Positions 25,710-32,997 of a stretch of DNA of 64,000 nt are shown here, piece after piece. Within the stretch, counting starts at the first letter, position 1. Each line of letters begins with the position of its first letter. The stretch is taken from NCBI GenBank assembly GCA_031394355.1, contig JANNSU010000042.1, positions 1 through 64,000 on the forward strand, given 5' to 3'. A model generated the notes under the pieces. The model saw only the letters and a program-made list of their open reading frames with translations. It was not told the origin of the DNA and made no database searches. The position numbers and the translations under genes are program-made. Origin of the DNA: JAEUMY01 sp031394355. Its GTDB lineage: Bacteria > Pseudomonadota > Gammaproteobacteria > Burkholderiales > Usitatibacteraceae.

Positions 25710-27302
25710 ATGGAGGCTGACTTGAGCTCGAATGCAGTGTGTGTCGTTGAAAGACCGGAGTTGATCTTTGGCTTGGTAGGCCCAGCCGGAGTTCGAAGAG
25801 AAGACCTTACGAATCAATTAAAGCAGGCGCTGAAGACCTTCGGTTACGACATGCATGTGGTCAAGCTCTCAGACTTGTTGAGAAACTTTTCAGAGTATGA
25901 GGAGCCGGTAGAGCCTTCTGAGCATGCGCGTATCAAACACCTGCAGCTCATGGGCCACAAATTGCGTGAACGCCTTAAAGACTCATCCGCGCTTGCAAAG
26001 GCGGGTGTTATCGCGATCCGGAACGTAAGAAAAGGGCTTTCTGGGAGCCCAGACCAACCAACTTCCTCTAAAGCTTATCTGCTTGATCAGCTAAAGCACC
26101 CAGGCGAGGTGGAAGTGCTAAGGAAAGTATACGGGTCTTCTTTCTACTTGATTGGCGGACATGCCCCAAAAAACAAACGAGCAGAGACTCTTGCGGCAAC
26201 TATGGCAAAAAAAGATGGGAAGGCTGGCAGGTCTGATGACTACAAGCATAAGGCGGAGGAGATATTAGCACTTGACGAAAATGAAGGGGGTGAATACGGG
26301 CAGAACACAAGAGACACGTACCCGCTTTCGGACTATTTTTCGGACCTCAATCGTGAGCCAACGGTGCCAGGAATCAGCAGGTTTGTTGATCTGATTTTTG
26401 CTTACCCATTCCACACTCCGGAATCAGATGAAGTGGCGATGAACCATGCTAGCTCAGTCGCGCTTCGGTCCTCAGACACGGGGCGCCAAGTCGGTGCGGT
26501 GATAGTAGGACCAAACTCAAAAGACCAAAGCACCGGCAAGATCACTTATGGAGACCTGGTTGCGTCTGGTATGAATGAGGTCCCGAAGGCGGGAGGTGAC
26601 TACTATCAGCAAGATGCTTCTCCGGATGGTCGAGACCAGTGGTTAAAGGCATACAGGAGCGAGGATCGTGCAACTGAAATTAAAGCAAGCGTACTAGCCG
26701 AGCTTCTTGAGCACCTGAAAAGTAAATGTCTCTTAGTTGAGGGGACCGACGCTACACAGGGCAGCCTAAAACTCGCAGAGACATTGCTCCATGGGATGCG
26801 TGGTACGCAGTTTATGGATATTGGTGAGTTCGTAAGGCCTGTGCATGCTGAAATGTCCGCGATTATCGATGGTGCAAAAAGAGGGGTTTCGATTCGCGGG
26901 CTTTCGATGTTTGTCACAACATTTCCTTGCCACAACTGTGCCAAGCACATTATTGCGGCAGGTATTAAAAGCGTTGTCTTCTTGGAGCCGTACCCGAAGA
27001 GCAGGGCGCGTTTCTTACATGAGGAAGAAATCTGGCTCAAGTCCAGCTCTGACCAAGGCGACGATACAAAGGTCGTATTCATGCCGTATACGGGAGTTGC
27101 GCCTCGGCAGTTTCGTCAATTGTTCAACATGAGCCACAGAAAAGCACATTCAATTTCTCAATGGAAAGAGCGGCGGACAGCGCTCTCCCCTATTCATATT
27201 CATGGCCTATCGCATGCGACCTATACGCTCGCCGAGCGAGAGCTAGTGCTGGGACTTGATGAAGCTATTTATGAATGGGACAGGAAAGAGATTTGTCCTT
27301 AA
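25710..27302 (+). CDS. AvcD-type antiphage dCTP/dCMP deaminase
   Basis: A 530-residue, two-domain protein matching the AvcD/DCD antiphage deaminases in layout and length. The N-terminal domain opens with FGLVGPAGVRREDL (residues 20-33), a kinase-like P-loop position, but without the Walker lysine. The C-terminal domain has the cytidine-deaminase zinc site: H379 and E381 in VHAEMSA, and C407/C410 in TFPCHNC. Such enzymes drain dCTP or dCMP and starve phage replication. The family is normally held inactive by the AvcI RNA, encoded beside it; only 93 bases lie upstream here. The start is ATG 25710, or TTG 25722 with GGAGG six bases before it. It heads the island, 42 bases before the ubiquitin-like gene. 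Confidence 0.85.
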   Translation: MEADLSSNAVCVVERPELIFGLVGPAGVRREDLTNQLKQALKTFGYDMHVVKLSDLLRNFSEYEEPVEPSEHARIKHLQLMGHKLRERLKDSSALAKAGVIAIRNVRKGLSGSPDQPTSSKAYLLDQLKHPGEVEVLRKVYGSSFYLIGGHAPKNKRAETLAATMAKKDGKAGRSDDYKHKAEEILALDENEGGEYGQNTRDTYPLSDYFSDLNREPTVPGISRFVDLIFAYPFHTPESDEVAMNHASSVALRSSDTGRQVGAVIVGPNSKDQSTGKITYGDLVASGMNEVPKAGGDYYQQDASPDGRDQWLKAYRSEDRATEIKASVLAELLEHLKSKCLLVEGTDATQGSLKLAETLLHGMRGTQFMDIGEFVRPVHAEMSAIIDGAKRGVSIRGLSMFVTTFPCHNCAKHIIAAGIKSVVFLEPYPKSRARFLHEEEIWLKSSSDQGDDTKVVFMPYTGVAPRQFRQLFNMSHRKAHSISQWKERRTALSPIHIHGLSHATYTLAERELVLGLDEAIYEWDRKEICP

Positions 27303-27344
27303 CTTAATCGCAATCGTAATCGAAACTATCCGGAGGTATGCATC

Positions 27345-27590
27345 ATGAACGCGAAGCGAAAGTTTGATTTGTTTGTTGATAATGAAAAGTACTCTTGGGA
27401 CGAGAACCAAATTTCTGGGGCTCAGCTAAGGGTTCTGGCGAGCATTCCTCAAGGTGCCGAGGTATATCAAAAGATGCCAGGAAAGCCGGATCGCCCAATT
27501 CTTGAAGATACTATTGTCGATTTGGCTGCAAGTCCGGCTCCAGAGAAATTCTCAACTCAGTCACCAGGATCACAAGCCGGGCGGTGCTGA
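27345..27590 (+). CDS. Ubiquitin-like (multiubiquitin-type) beta-grasp protein
   Basis: An 81-residue protein resembling the bacterial multiubiquitin domain. DLFVDNEKYSWDENQISGAQLRVLASI and GAEVYQKMPGKPDRPILEDTIVDL follow the family pattern up to about F69. Only one domain is present. The tail STQSPGSQAGRC ends in Gly-Arg-Cys, so a protease could expose a C-terminal glycine by removing two residues; the JAB domain two genes downstream is an obvious candidate. CGGAGG lies upstream as the ribosome-binding site. The stop overlaps the next ATG by one base. It is probably the modifier conjugated by the neighbouring E1/E2-like proteins. Confidence 0.75.
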   Translation: MNAKRKFDLFVDNEKYSWDENQISGAQLRVLASIPQGAEVYQKMPGKPDRPILEDTIVDLAASPAPEKFSTQSPGSQAGRC

Positions 27591-27997
27591 TGCCGCTACT
27601 ATTTGAAGAAGACTATATGAGTCTTCAAGATCATGGCATTGCATATGAGGAGAGTGAGCATCAGCGTTTTTTTGTGTTTATTGGGTTGGTAGTTCAGGAA
27701 GGCCTGTACACAAAATCCAGCTGCGATGTGCTTGTGGTAATTCCCCCAAACTACAATCAAGCTGGCAATGACATGTTCTGGACATTCCCTCAACTCATCC
27801 GAAGCAATGGGGCAGCGATCCCTGCAGCAATGGGCCCAGGAGGCGGCGACAATAGAGTTTGGAATGGAAAAGAATTCTGTCGGTGGTCGAGGCATTGGAA
27901 TCCCCCAAGTGATGGAGTTTGGAGGCCGGGCAAGGATGACATTGTTTCAATCTTTCGGCGCATCGATTGGGCGCTAAAGAATCCGGATGCGAAGTAA
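27590..27997 (+). CDS. E2-like (UBC-fold, bacterial family E) conjugating protein
   Basis: A 135-residue protein whose gene shares one base with the stop of the ubiquitin-like gene (TGATG). DVLVVIPPNYNQAGNDMFWTFPQ resembles the central strands of UBC folds. The segment GKEFCRWSRHWN (about 93-104) has the WSRHW found in the bacterial E2-like E family; a cysteine (C97) lies two residues before it, and C45 is the only other one. Whether the acceptor is this Cys or the Ser is unclear. It would pass the modifier from the JAB-E1 protein to a target. Confidence 0.65.
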   Translation: MPLLFEEDYMSLQDHGIAYEESEHQRFFVFIGLVVQEGLYTKSSCDVLVVIPPNYNQAGNDMFWTFPQLIRSNGAAIPAAMGPGGGDNRVWNGKEFCRWSRHWNPPSDGVWRPGKDDIVSIFRRIDWALKNPDAK

Positions 27998-29439
27998 TGC
28001 AGCCAAGAATTACTCTCCATGCATCTCATGAAGCGCAATTGCAAGCGCAATTCGCGGAGCACGATGGGAATGAAGTTGCGGCAATTGTTCTCTTCCGCAG
28101 AATTGCGCGGCCAGTTGAGGGTTTGAATCAGTCTGATCGATTTGTTTCTGTTGAGGTAATCAAGTTTGAGCCACACTGGACTTCAAGCAGATCCGCCTCT
28201 CATGTGGCTTTTGAGCTTCGTCATTTTCGTTCTGTATTCCAGAGGTGCGAAGCGGAGGCGCTAGTCTTCGGATTTGTTCATAACCACCCGACGGGATTTT
28301 CTCAATTCTCGGAGGTGGATGAAGAGAATGAACAAACGCTCCTGCGTGCGATCGCCAATCGAAACGGTCCCGATGTTTCACTTGTTGCACTGCTTTGGAC
28401 GAGTGCAAAGTGGCTTGCTCGAACTCGGCAGGCTAGCGATTTCGGCCGGTCATTTCTTGCCCGGCACATTCTTCTGCTTGCCCGGCCTGTTAGTGTTTTT
28501 TTAAGCGCTGAAGGTGCAGAAGTTGTCCCAGAATATTGGGCGCGGCAGGCGGCTGCGTTTGGCAAGCCGTTCGTGGACAAAATGCGCTCACTTCGGGTGG
28601 GTGTGGTGGGCGCTGGCGGTACTGGCAGTCCAACCATTACGTTACTAGCTCGCTCGGGTGTTGGGGAGATAGTGATCGTTGATAACGATGTCCTTGAACG
28701 GAGCAACTTAAATCGCGTTAGAGGAGCTGGGACGAAGGATGTAGGGAAGTCCAAAGCAGCGATTTTGCGAGACTTTTTGTCGGATATGGGGCTGCCAACA
28801 CACGTAGTTGCGGTGCCCTCGTTGATTGATCAGGATCCCATCGCGATCGATGCGCTTTCAACATGCGATTTCATTTTCGGATGTACCGACGACCAGATTG
28901 GACGTGAGGTGCTGAATTCATGTGTTTATGTGTACGGTATTCCCTTGATCGATGTCGGCTTAGGAGGGCAGGTCTCTTTAGGTGCCGACGGGCAACCGGT
29001 ACTTCGGTACCACCACGGAAGAAACAGCACAGTCCTGCCGGAGGAAGGCGAGTGCCTCGTGTGCCAGCAAGTAATTCGGCCAGAATGGATCCGGCACCAA
29101 TATGCGATACGGCAGAATCCCGATCTAACGATTACAGAGGCGAATGATAGGTATTTGGTTGGCGGAGGAGAGCAAGCACCGGGTGTTGGCCCCTTTACTA
29201 GCGCGACGGCCGACCTAGGAATCGCAACCTTTTATGACTTACTCTCTGGATTCAGAAAATTTCCGCCAGAGATTCGTTGGGACTACTTCATGGTGGACTT
29301 CGTGAAGATGGAGTTTCGTTCCGCTCAAGAGAGTGGAGATAAAACTTGCCCTTACTGCAAAACGCGTACTTACTTCATGATGAATGAAAAGTACCGTCTC
29401 GGTCGGCCAGCGCTTGGTAAACCGCATGTCGCTATATAG
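27997..29439 (+). CDS. JAB metalloprotease - ThiF/E1-like fusion protein
   Basis: A 480-residue fusion. Residues 1-170 hold a JAB/JAMM domain with an intact zinc motif (HNHP at 95-98, S105, D108), predicted to process or remove the modifier. Residues 190-480 hold an E1/ThiF adenylation domain: GAGGTGS (205-211), VDND (228-231), NLNR (237-240), CTDD (296-299), with a zinc pair CLVC (353-356) and CPYC (451-454). No cysteine lies between residues 357 and 450, where E1 enzymes usually place the thioester cysteine; the segment there reads PFTSAT. The ATG overlaps the E2-like stop by one base. Confidence 0.85.
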   Translation: MQPRITLHASHEAQLQAQFAEHDGNEVAAIVLFRRIARPVEGLNQSDRFVSVEVIKFEPHWTSSRSASHVAFELRHFRSVFQRCEAEALVFGFVHNHPTGFSQFSEVDEENEQTLLRAIANRNGPDVSLVALLWTSAKWLARTRQASDFGRSFLARHILLLARPVSVFLSAEGAEVVPEYWARQAAAFGKPFVDKMRSLRVGVVGAGGTGSPTITLLARSGVGEIVIVDNDVLERSNLNRVRGAGTKDVGKSKAAILRDFLSDMGLPTHVVAVPSLIDQDPIAIDALSTCDFIFGCTDDQIGREVLNSCVYVYGIPLIDVGLGGQVSLGADGQPVLRYHHGRNSTVLPEEGECLVCQQVIRPEWIRHQYAIRQNPDLTITEANDRYLVGGGEQAPGVGPFTSATADLGIATFYDLLSGFRKFPPEIRWDYFMVDFVKMEFRSAQESGDKTCPYCKTRTYFMMNEKYRLGRPALGKPHVAI

Positions 29440-29854
29440 AGACATTCTCAAGCTATTTGGCCCGCGTAGCGCTGAGTCAAGGGGGCGTAGGGGACTCCAA
29501 GCGCCACCAGTGCGCTTTGCGACCGTAATCGCCCAGTTAACGCCTCCCCAAGAAGCTGACTTGCGGGAATTTGACTTTTACTTTGTTAAGTCTTCTAGCG
29601 AGAAGCCTCGTTGGGTCCTTTTCAAATGCCCTTGCGGCTGTGGGAGCGTTGTAACCTTATCGCTGCAAAGTGCGCATCGCCCCTCTTGGCGTTTACGATA
29701 CTCCCGCGCCAGCCGACCAACTTTATTGCCCAGCGTTTGGCGTGACGCGGGCTGCTTGAGCCACTTCTGGATTGAGGATGGCCGCGTTTACTGGTGTAGC
29801 GATACAGGCGTGCATCCTCAAGAATCAAGGTACTTGAATGATGAGCGAGAATAG
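29426..29854 (+). CDS. DUF6527 family metal-binding protein
   Basis: A 142-residue protein, the last gene of the cassette, starting 14 bases inside the JAB-E1 gene. VLFKCPCGCGSVVTLSL and CLSHFWIEDGRVYWC supply CxCxC, C-S-H and C motifs that probably bind zinc. Proteins of this family commonly accompany bacterial ubiquitin-like/E2/JAB-E1 operons and may recognise targets or act as an E3-like adaptor, but no function is established to my knowledge. ATG 29426 is the first start in frame with good context. Confidence 0.65.
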   Translation: MSLYRDILKLFGPRSAESRGRRGLQAPPVRFATVIAQLTPPQEADLREFDFYFVKSSSEKPRWVLFKCPCGCGSVVTLSLQSAHRPSWRLRYSRASRPTLLPSVWRDAGCLSHFWIEDGRVYWCSDTGVHPQESRYLNDERE

Positions 29855-29891
29855 TCAGCCTTGCGATTGATTACGTCGCCGGTCGGCCAAC

Positions 29892-29918
29892 AAAAAAGCC
29901 ACCCGAAGGTGGCTTTTT
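29892..29918. terminator. Bidirectional terminator between the island and cspA
   Basis: AAAAGCCACC (29894-29903), loop CGAA, GGTGGCTTTT (29908-29917), flanked by A-rich and T-rich tracts, so it can end both the rightward island transcript and the leftward cold-shock transcript. Confidence 0.85.
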
Positions 29919-29942
29919 CTTTCTGCGTTCTGACCAGTCAGC

Positions 29943-30146
29943 TTAGACGGGCTGGATGGTGCAGGCTTGCTTGCCCTTGGGGCCAGTTTTGACTTCAAAC
30001 TGCACGCGCTGATTTTCTTTCAGCGACTTGAAGCCGTTGGCCTGGATTTCGGAGAAATGTGCGAAGAGATCCTCGCCGCCGCCATCCGGGGTGATGAAGC
30101 CGAAGCCCTTGGCGTCGTTGAACCACTTGACTGTACCTTGTTGCAT
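29943..30146 (-). CDS. Cold-shock protein (CspA family)
   Basis: A 67-residue single cold-shock domain, the usual CspA length. RNP1 (KGFGFI) and RNP2 (DLFAHF) nucleic-acid-binding motifs are intact in the beta-barrel. It binds single-stranded RNA/DNA as a chaperone. About 230 bases separate it from the divergent DUF2237 gene, consistent with the long 5' leader typical of cold-shock mRNAs, though no cold-shock box was identified. Confidence 0.95.
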   Translation of the reverse strand: MQQGTVKWFNDAKGFGFITPDGGGEDLFAHFSEIQANGFKSLKENQRVQFEVKTGPKGKQACTIQPV

Positions 30147-30377
30147 GCTAATTCCTTTGAGATAAATAAATGAAACCGGGTCTTCATTGGATCATTGACC
30201 CGCACAGCAAACCGCAGACACCTCAAGGGAACCAAAGCAACGGCACGTGCTCAACGCTATAGCGACAAATTCGTGCGTAAACTGAAGCTGAACCAAGGAC
30301 TGCCTGAATCGACTGCACGCGCAAGATACCCTAGACCGAATATCTCTGCAACCCCCCGTTTCCAAAGCACTTTTTCA

Positions 30378-30746
30378 ATGACCACCCAAAACGTTCTGGG
30401 CGGGCCCCTTCAGGCCTGCTGTTTTTCCCCTCTGACGGGCTATTTTCGCGATGGCTGGTGCCATACGATAGAGGAAGATCGCGGCTCCCACGTCATCTGC
30501 GCCCGCATGACAGCAGAGTTTCTGGCCTTCAGCCGTGCCCGGGGCAATGACCTGGAGACCCCGGTCCCGGCATATCGCTTCCCGGGGCTCAAGCCCGGGG
30601 ACCGCTGGTGTCTTTGCGCGCTTCGCTGGCGAGAGGCGCTGGCTGCGGGCATCGCGCCGCCTGTCGTGCTTCAGGCAACACATGTACGCGCGCTGGACTT
30701 TGTTTCGCTTGAAGAGCTGACGGCACACGCCTTGGAGCTGGCGTAA
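30378..30746 (+). CDS. DUF2237 family protein
   Basis: A 122-residue cytoplasmic protein. NVLGGPLQACCFSPLTGYFRDG at the N-terminus, the middle MTAEFLAFSRARGNDLETP and the C-terminal FPGLKPGDRWCLCALRW match the DUF2237 pattern closely. Function unknown. The ATG at 30378 starts at the conserved N-terminus. It is read divergently from the cold-shock gene. Confidence 0.88.
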   Translation: MTTQNVLGGPLQACCFSPLTGYFRDGWCHTIEEDRGSHVICARMTAEFLAFSRARGNDLETPVPAYRFPGLKPGDRWCLCALRWREALAAGIAPPVVLQATHVRALDFVSLEELTAHALELA

Positions 30747-30851
30747 CCAGTATTCCACTGGGCCCATGGCAGGTACCTGCTTGCTGCAATGCGTTGGCGT
30801 AAGATTCGCGGCGAACGACTGGACGTGACAGACAGAACAGGCAGAAACAAC

Positions 30852-31886
30852 ATGATTGATCTACGCAGTGACACCGTGACCCGCCCCGGTCCCGCCATGC
30901 GGGCCGCCATGGCTGCAGCACCGGTAGGGGATGATGTATTTGGTGATGATCCGACGGTAAACCGCCTGGAAGCTGTTCTGGCAGAACGTTTCGGATTCGA
31001 AGCAGGGCTCTTTCTGCCGACCGGGACGCAAAGCAACCTGGTCGGATTGATGACCCATTGCCAGCGCGGGGACGAGTACATCGTGGGCCAGGATGCGCAT
31101 ACGTACAAGTACGAAGGCGGAGGTGCGGCCGTGCTGGGCAGCATCCAGCCACAACCGCTCAACAATCTGCCGGATGGCTCGCTCGACCTGGCAGAGGTGG
31201 CTCGCGCGATCAAGCCTGATGATGCCCACTTTGCCCGCACACGGCTGCTCGCTTTGGAGAATACGATCGGCGGCAAGGTGCTGCCCTTGGCCTATCACCA
31301 GCGCGCGGTCGCGCTGTGCCAGGAAAAGGGGCTTGCGCTGCATCTCGATGGCGCTCGGGTGTACAACGCCTGTGTCAAGCTCGGCGTGGCGCCCGCCGAC
31401 CTCTGCGAGGGGTTCGATTCAGTGTCCATCTGCCTATCCAAAGGTCTCGGCGCGCCGGCCGGTTCCGTGTTGGTGGGGTCGCGTGACTACATTCATGCGG
31501 CAAGACGCTGGCGCAAGATGGTCGGTGGCGGCATGCGTCAGGTTGGCATTCTTGCGGCAGGTTGTCTTTATGCGATTGATCATCAGGTGGCTCGGCTGGC
31601 CGAAGATCACGCCAACGCCGCCCGCCTGGGTGAGGGGCTTGCGCGCATTCCGGGACTAGAGGTCGCACCGGTGCAGACCAACATGGTGTTCGTTCAAGTG
31701 CCACCAGCACGCATTGCCGGGCTGGGGGATCACCTCAAGGCGGCGGGCGTATTGGCGTTTGCGGGTCCTACAATGCGTCTCGTGACACACCTTGACGTGG
31801 ATTCGGCGGGCATCGATACCGTGGTGTCCGCTTTTGCGAGCTGGTTCGAAGAATCAAAGACGGGTTTGATGGCGGCTACCCTATGA
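30852..31886 (+). CDS. ltaE: Low-specificity L-threonine aldolase
   Basis: A 344-residue PLP enzyme splitting L-threonine or L-allo-threonine to glycine and acetaldehyde. MIDLRSDTVTRPGPAMR is the classical N-terminus, HLDGARVYNA holds the PLP-contacting aspartate, and the PLP lysine is K197 in LSKGLGAPAGS. It could feed glycine to the riboswitch-regulated cleavage system. The ATG at 30852 is preferred over an upstream in-frame start. Its stop overlaps the dsbB start in an ATGA. Confidence 0.95.
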   Translation: MIDLRSDTVTRPGPAMRAAMAAAPVGDDVFGDDPTVNRLEAVLAERFGFEAGLFLPTGTQSNLVGLMTHCQRGDEYIVGQDAHTYKYEGGGAAVLGSIQPQPLNNLPDGSLDLAEVARAIKPDDAHFARTRLLALENTIGGKVLPLAYHQRAVALCQEKGLALHLDGARVYNACVKLGVAPADLCEGFDSVSICLSKGLGAPAGSVLVGSRDYIHAARRWRKMVGGGMRQVGILAAGCLYAIDHQVARLAEDHANAARLGEGLARIPGLEVAPVQTNMVFVQVPPARIAGLGDHLKAAGVLAFAGPTMRLVTHLDVDSAGIDTVVSAFASWFEESKTGLMAATL

Positions 31887-32425
31887 GCGCTCTGCCCATG
31901 CGCACGGACAAACATGACAGCCTGCTGAGGCACTTCAGGCTGCTGTGCCTCGGTGTCTTCCTTGTCTGCGCCGGGATGCTCGCGTTTGCCGTGTTCTATC
32001 TGCAGGGAAAGCTGTATCTCGACCCCTGTCCGATGTGCGTCCTCCAGCGCTATGGGTTCTTCGCGGTCGGCATCACGGCACTCATTGCGGCTATCCACAA
32101 CCCGGATTTTCGTGGACGGCGCGTTTATGGGGGAATCATCGCGTTCTTCGCTCTGTTGGGTGGGGGTGTCGCGGCCAATCACACCTGGGTGCAGTATTTC
32201 CCGCCGGAGAACGCCGGCTGTGTCGCGGGCGACCTGCACTATCTGGTCAATACCTTCTCCTTTGCACAGGCATTGCCCAAAATCTTTGCAGGATCAGGCG
32301 AGTGCTCGGAAGTGAAGTGGCGATTCCTGGCGCTCTCCATTCCGGAATGGGCGCTGGTGTGTTTTGTCGGCCTCCTGCTGTTCGGCTTGTTTGCGATGTT
32401 GAAGCCGGGCTGGTTTCGGCGCTGA
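31883..32425 (+). CDS. dsbB: Disulfide bond formation protein B
   Basis: A 180-residue inner-membrane protein with four membrane segments that reoxidises DsbA and passes electrons to quinone. The first redox pair is C49-P-M-C52 in DPCPMC, and the second is C113 (AGCVAG) and C141 (GECSEV), both on periplasmic loops. The ATG overlaps the ltaE stop by four bases, implying coupled translation; there is no obvious functional link to threonine aldolase. Confidence 0.93.
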   Translation: MSALPMRTDKHDSLLRHFRLLCLGVFLVCAGMLAFAVFYLQGKLYLDPCPMCVLQRYGFFAVGITALIAAIHNPDFRGRRVYGGIIAFFALLGGGVAANHTWVQYFPPENAGCVAGDLHYLVNTFSFAQALPKIFAGSGECSEVKWRFLALSIPEWALVCFVGLLLFGLFAMLKPGWFRR

Positions 32426-32668
32426 TCCAGGCTGTGCGGTCCACTCGCTGCGATGGGGTTGTGTCGGTTGTGTCGAGAGGGCGAACCTGTCGGGCAGCCC
32501 AATGCAGGCTCGCGATTCGTTCGATTGCTGAAGCCGTATCAAGACGGTCAACCAAATCCTGACAATGATCGATGAACAGGCTGGCGCCGCGACCATGCCA
32601 GGCGTACGATTCAGGAGCGAGCTGCGCCGTATCCGGCGGCCGCTTCAGCCCACAAGCCAGGAGAGAAT

Positions 32669-32923
32669 ATGAAAGTTTCCGCATTGTTTGCCAGCCTGCT
32701 GTTCATTGGCTTCACGTTTGCCAGCAGCAACGTTCTTGCATTCCATTGTCCAGCCGACATGAAGAAGATCGATGAGGCGTTGGCGAAGAAGCCTGCCTTG
32801 TCCGAAAAAGAGGCGGATGAAGTGAAGAAGCTTCGCGCCGATGGCGAGAAGTTCCACAAGGAAGGCAAGCATCAGGATTCCGTCGACACGCTGGCAAAGG
32901 CGATGAAAATCCTGAAGATCTGA
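32669..32923 (+). CDS. Small secreted hypothetical protein
   Basis: An 84-residue protein with a signal peptide (MKVSALFASLLFIGFTFASSNVLA) and a lysine-rich helical mature part (DMKKIDEALAKKPALSEKEADEVKKL). One cysteine, in FHCPAD, follows close to the cleavage site. GGAGAG lies upstream of the ATG. It probably sits in the periplasm; I do not recognise the family. It has its own terminator. Confidence 0.75.
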   Translation: MKVSALFASLLFIGFTFASSNVLAFHCPADMKKIDEALAKKPALSEKEADEVKKLRADGEKFHKEGKHQDSVDTLAKAMKILKI

Positions 32924-32950
32924 TTGCGTCTGCAACCAGGTTTGGGAGCA

Positions 32951-32985
32951 AGGGTCGCCAAGGTGTTTCGGGCGGCCCTTTCTTC
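32951..32985 (+). terminator. Intrinsic terminator after the small secreted protein
   Basis: AGGGTCGCC (32951-32959) pairs with GGCGGCCCT (32971-32979) with one G-T pair, followed by a T-rich tract to 32985. Confidence 0.65.
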
Positions 32986-32997
32986 AGGTGCGAGTGT

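Larger units (their letters stand above)
25617..29930. mobile_element. Accessory defence island (deaminase plus ubiquitin-like conjugation genes)
   Basis: Five same-strand genes between the amidase and the cold-shock gene are visibly more AT-rich than the flanks, use more A/T-ending codons, and contain no GCGAATATTCGC copy. Gene ends overlap by 1-14 bases within the last four. No integrase, transposase, tRNA or flanking direct repeat is visible, so the mode of insertion is unknown and the exact limits are estimates. Confidence 0.7.

Noticed and set aside
25617..29930. Prophage or integrative element at the island
   Set aside because: No integrase, transposase, structural phage gene, tRNA insertion site or direct repeats are visible at its edges.
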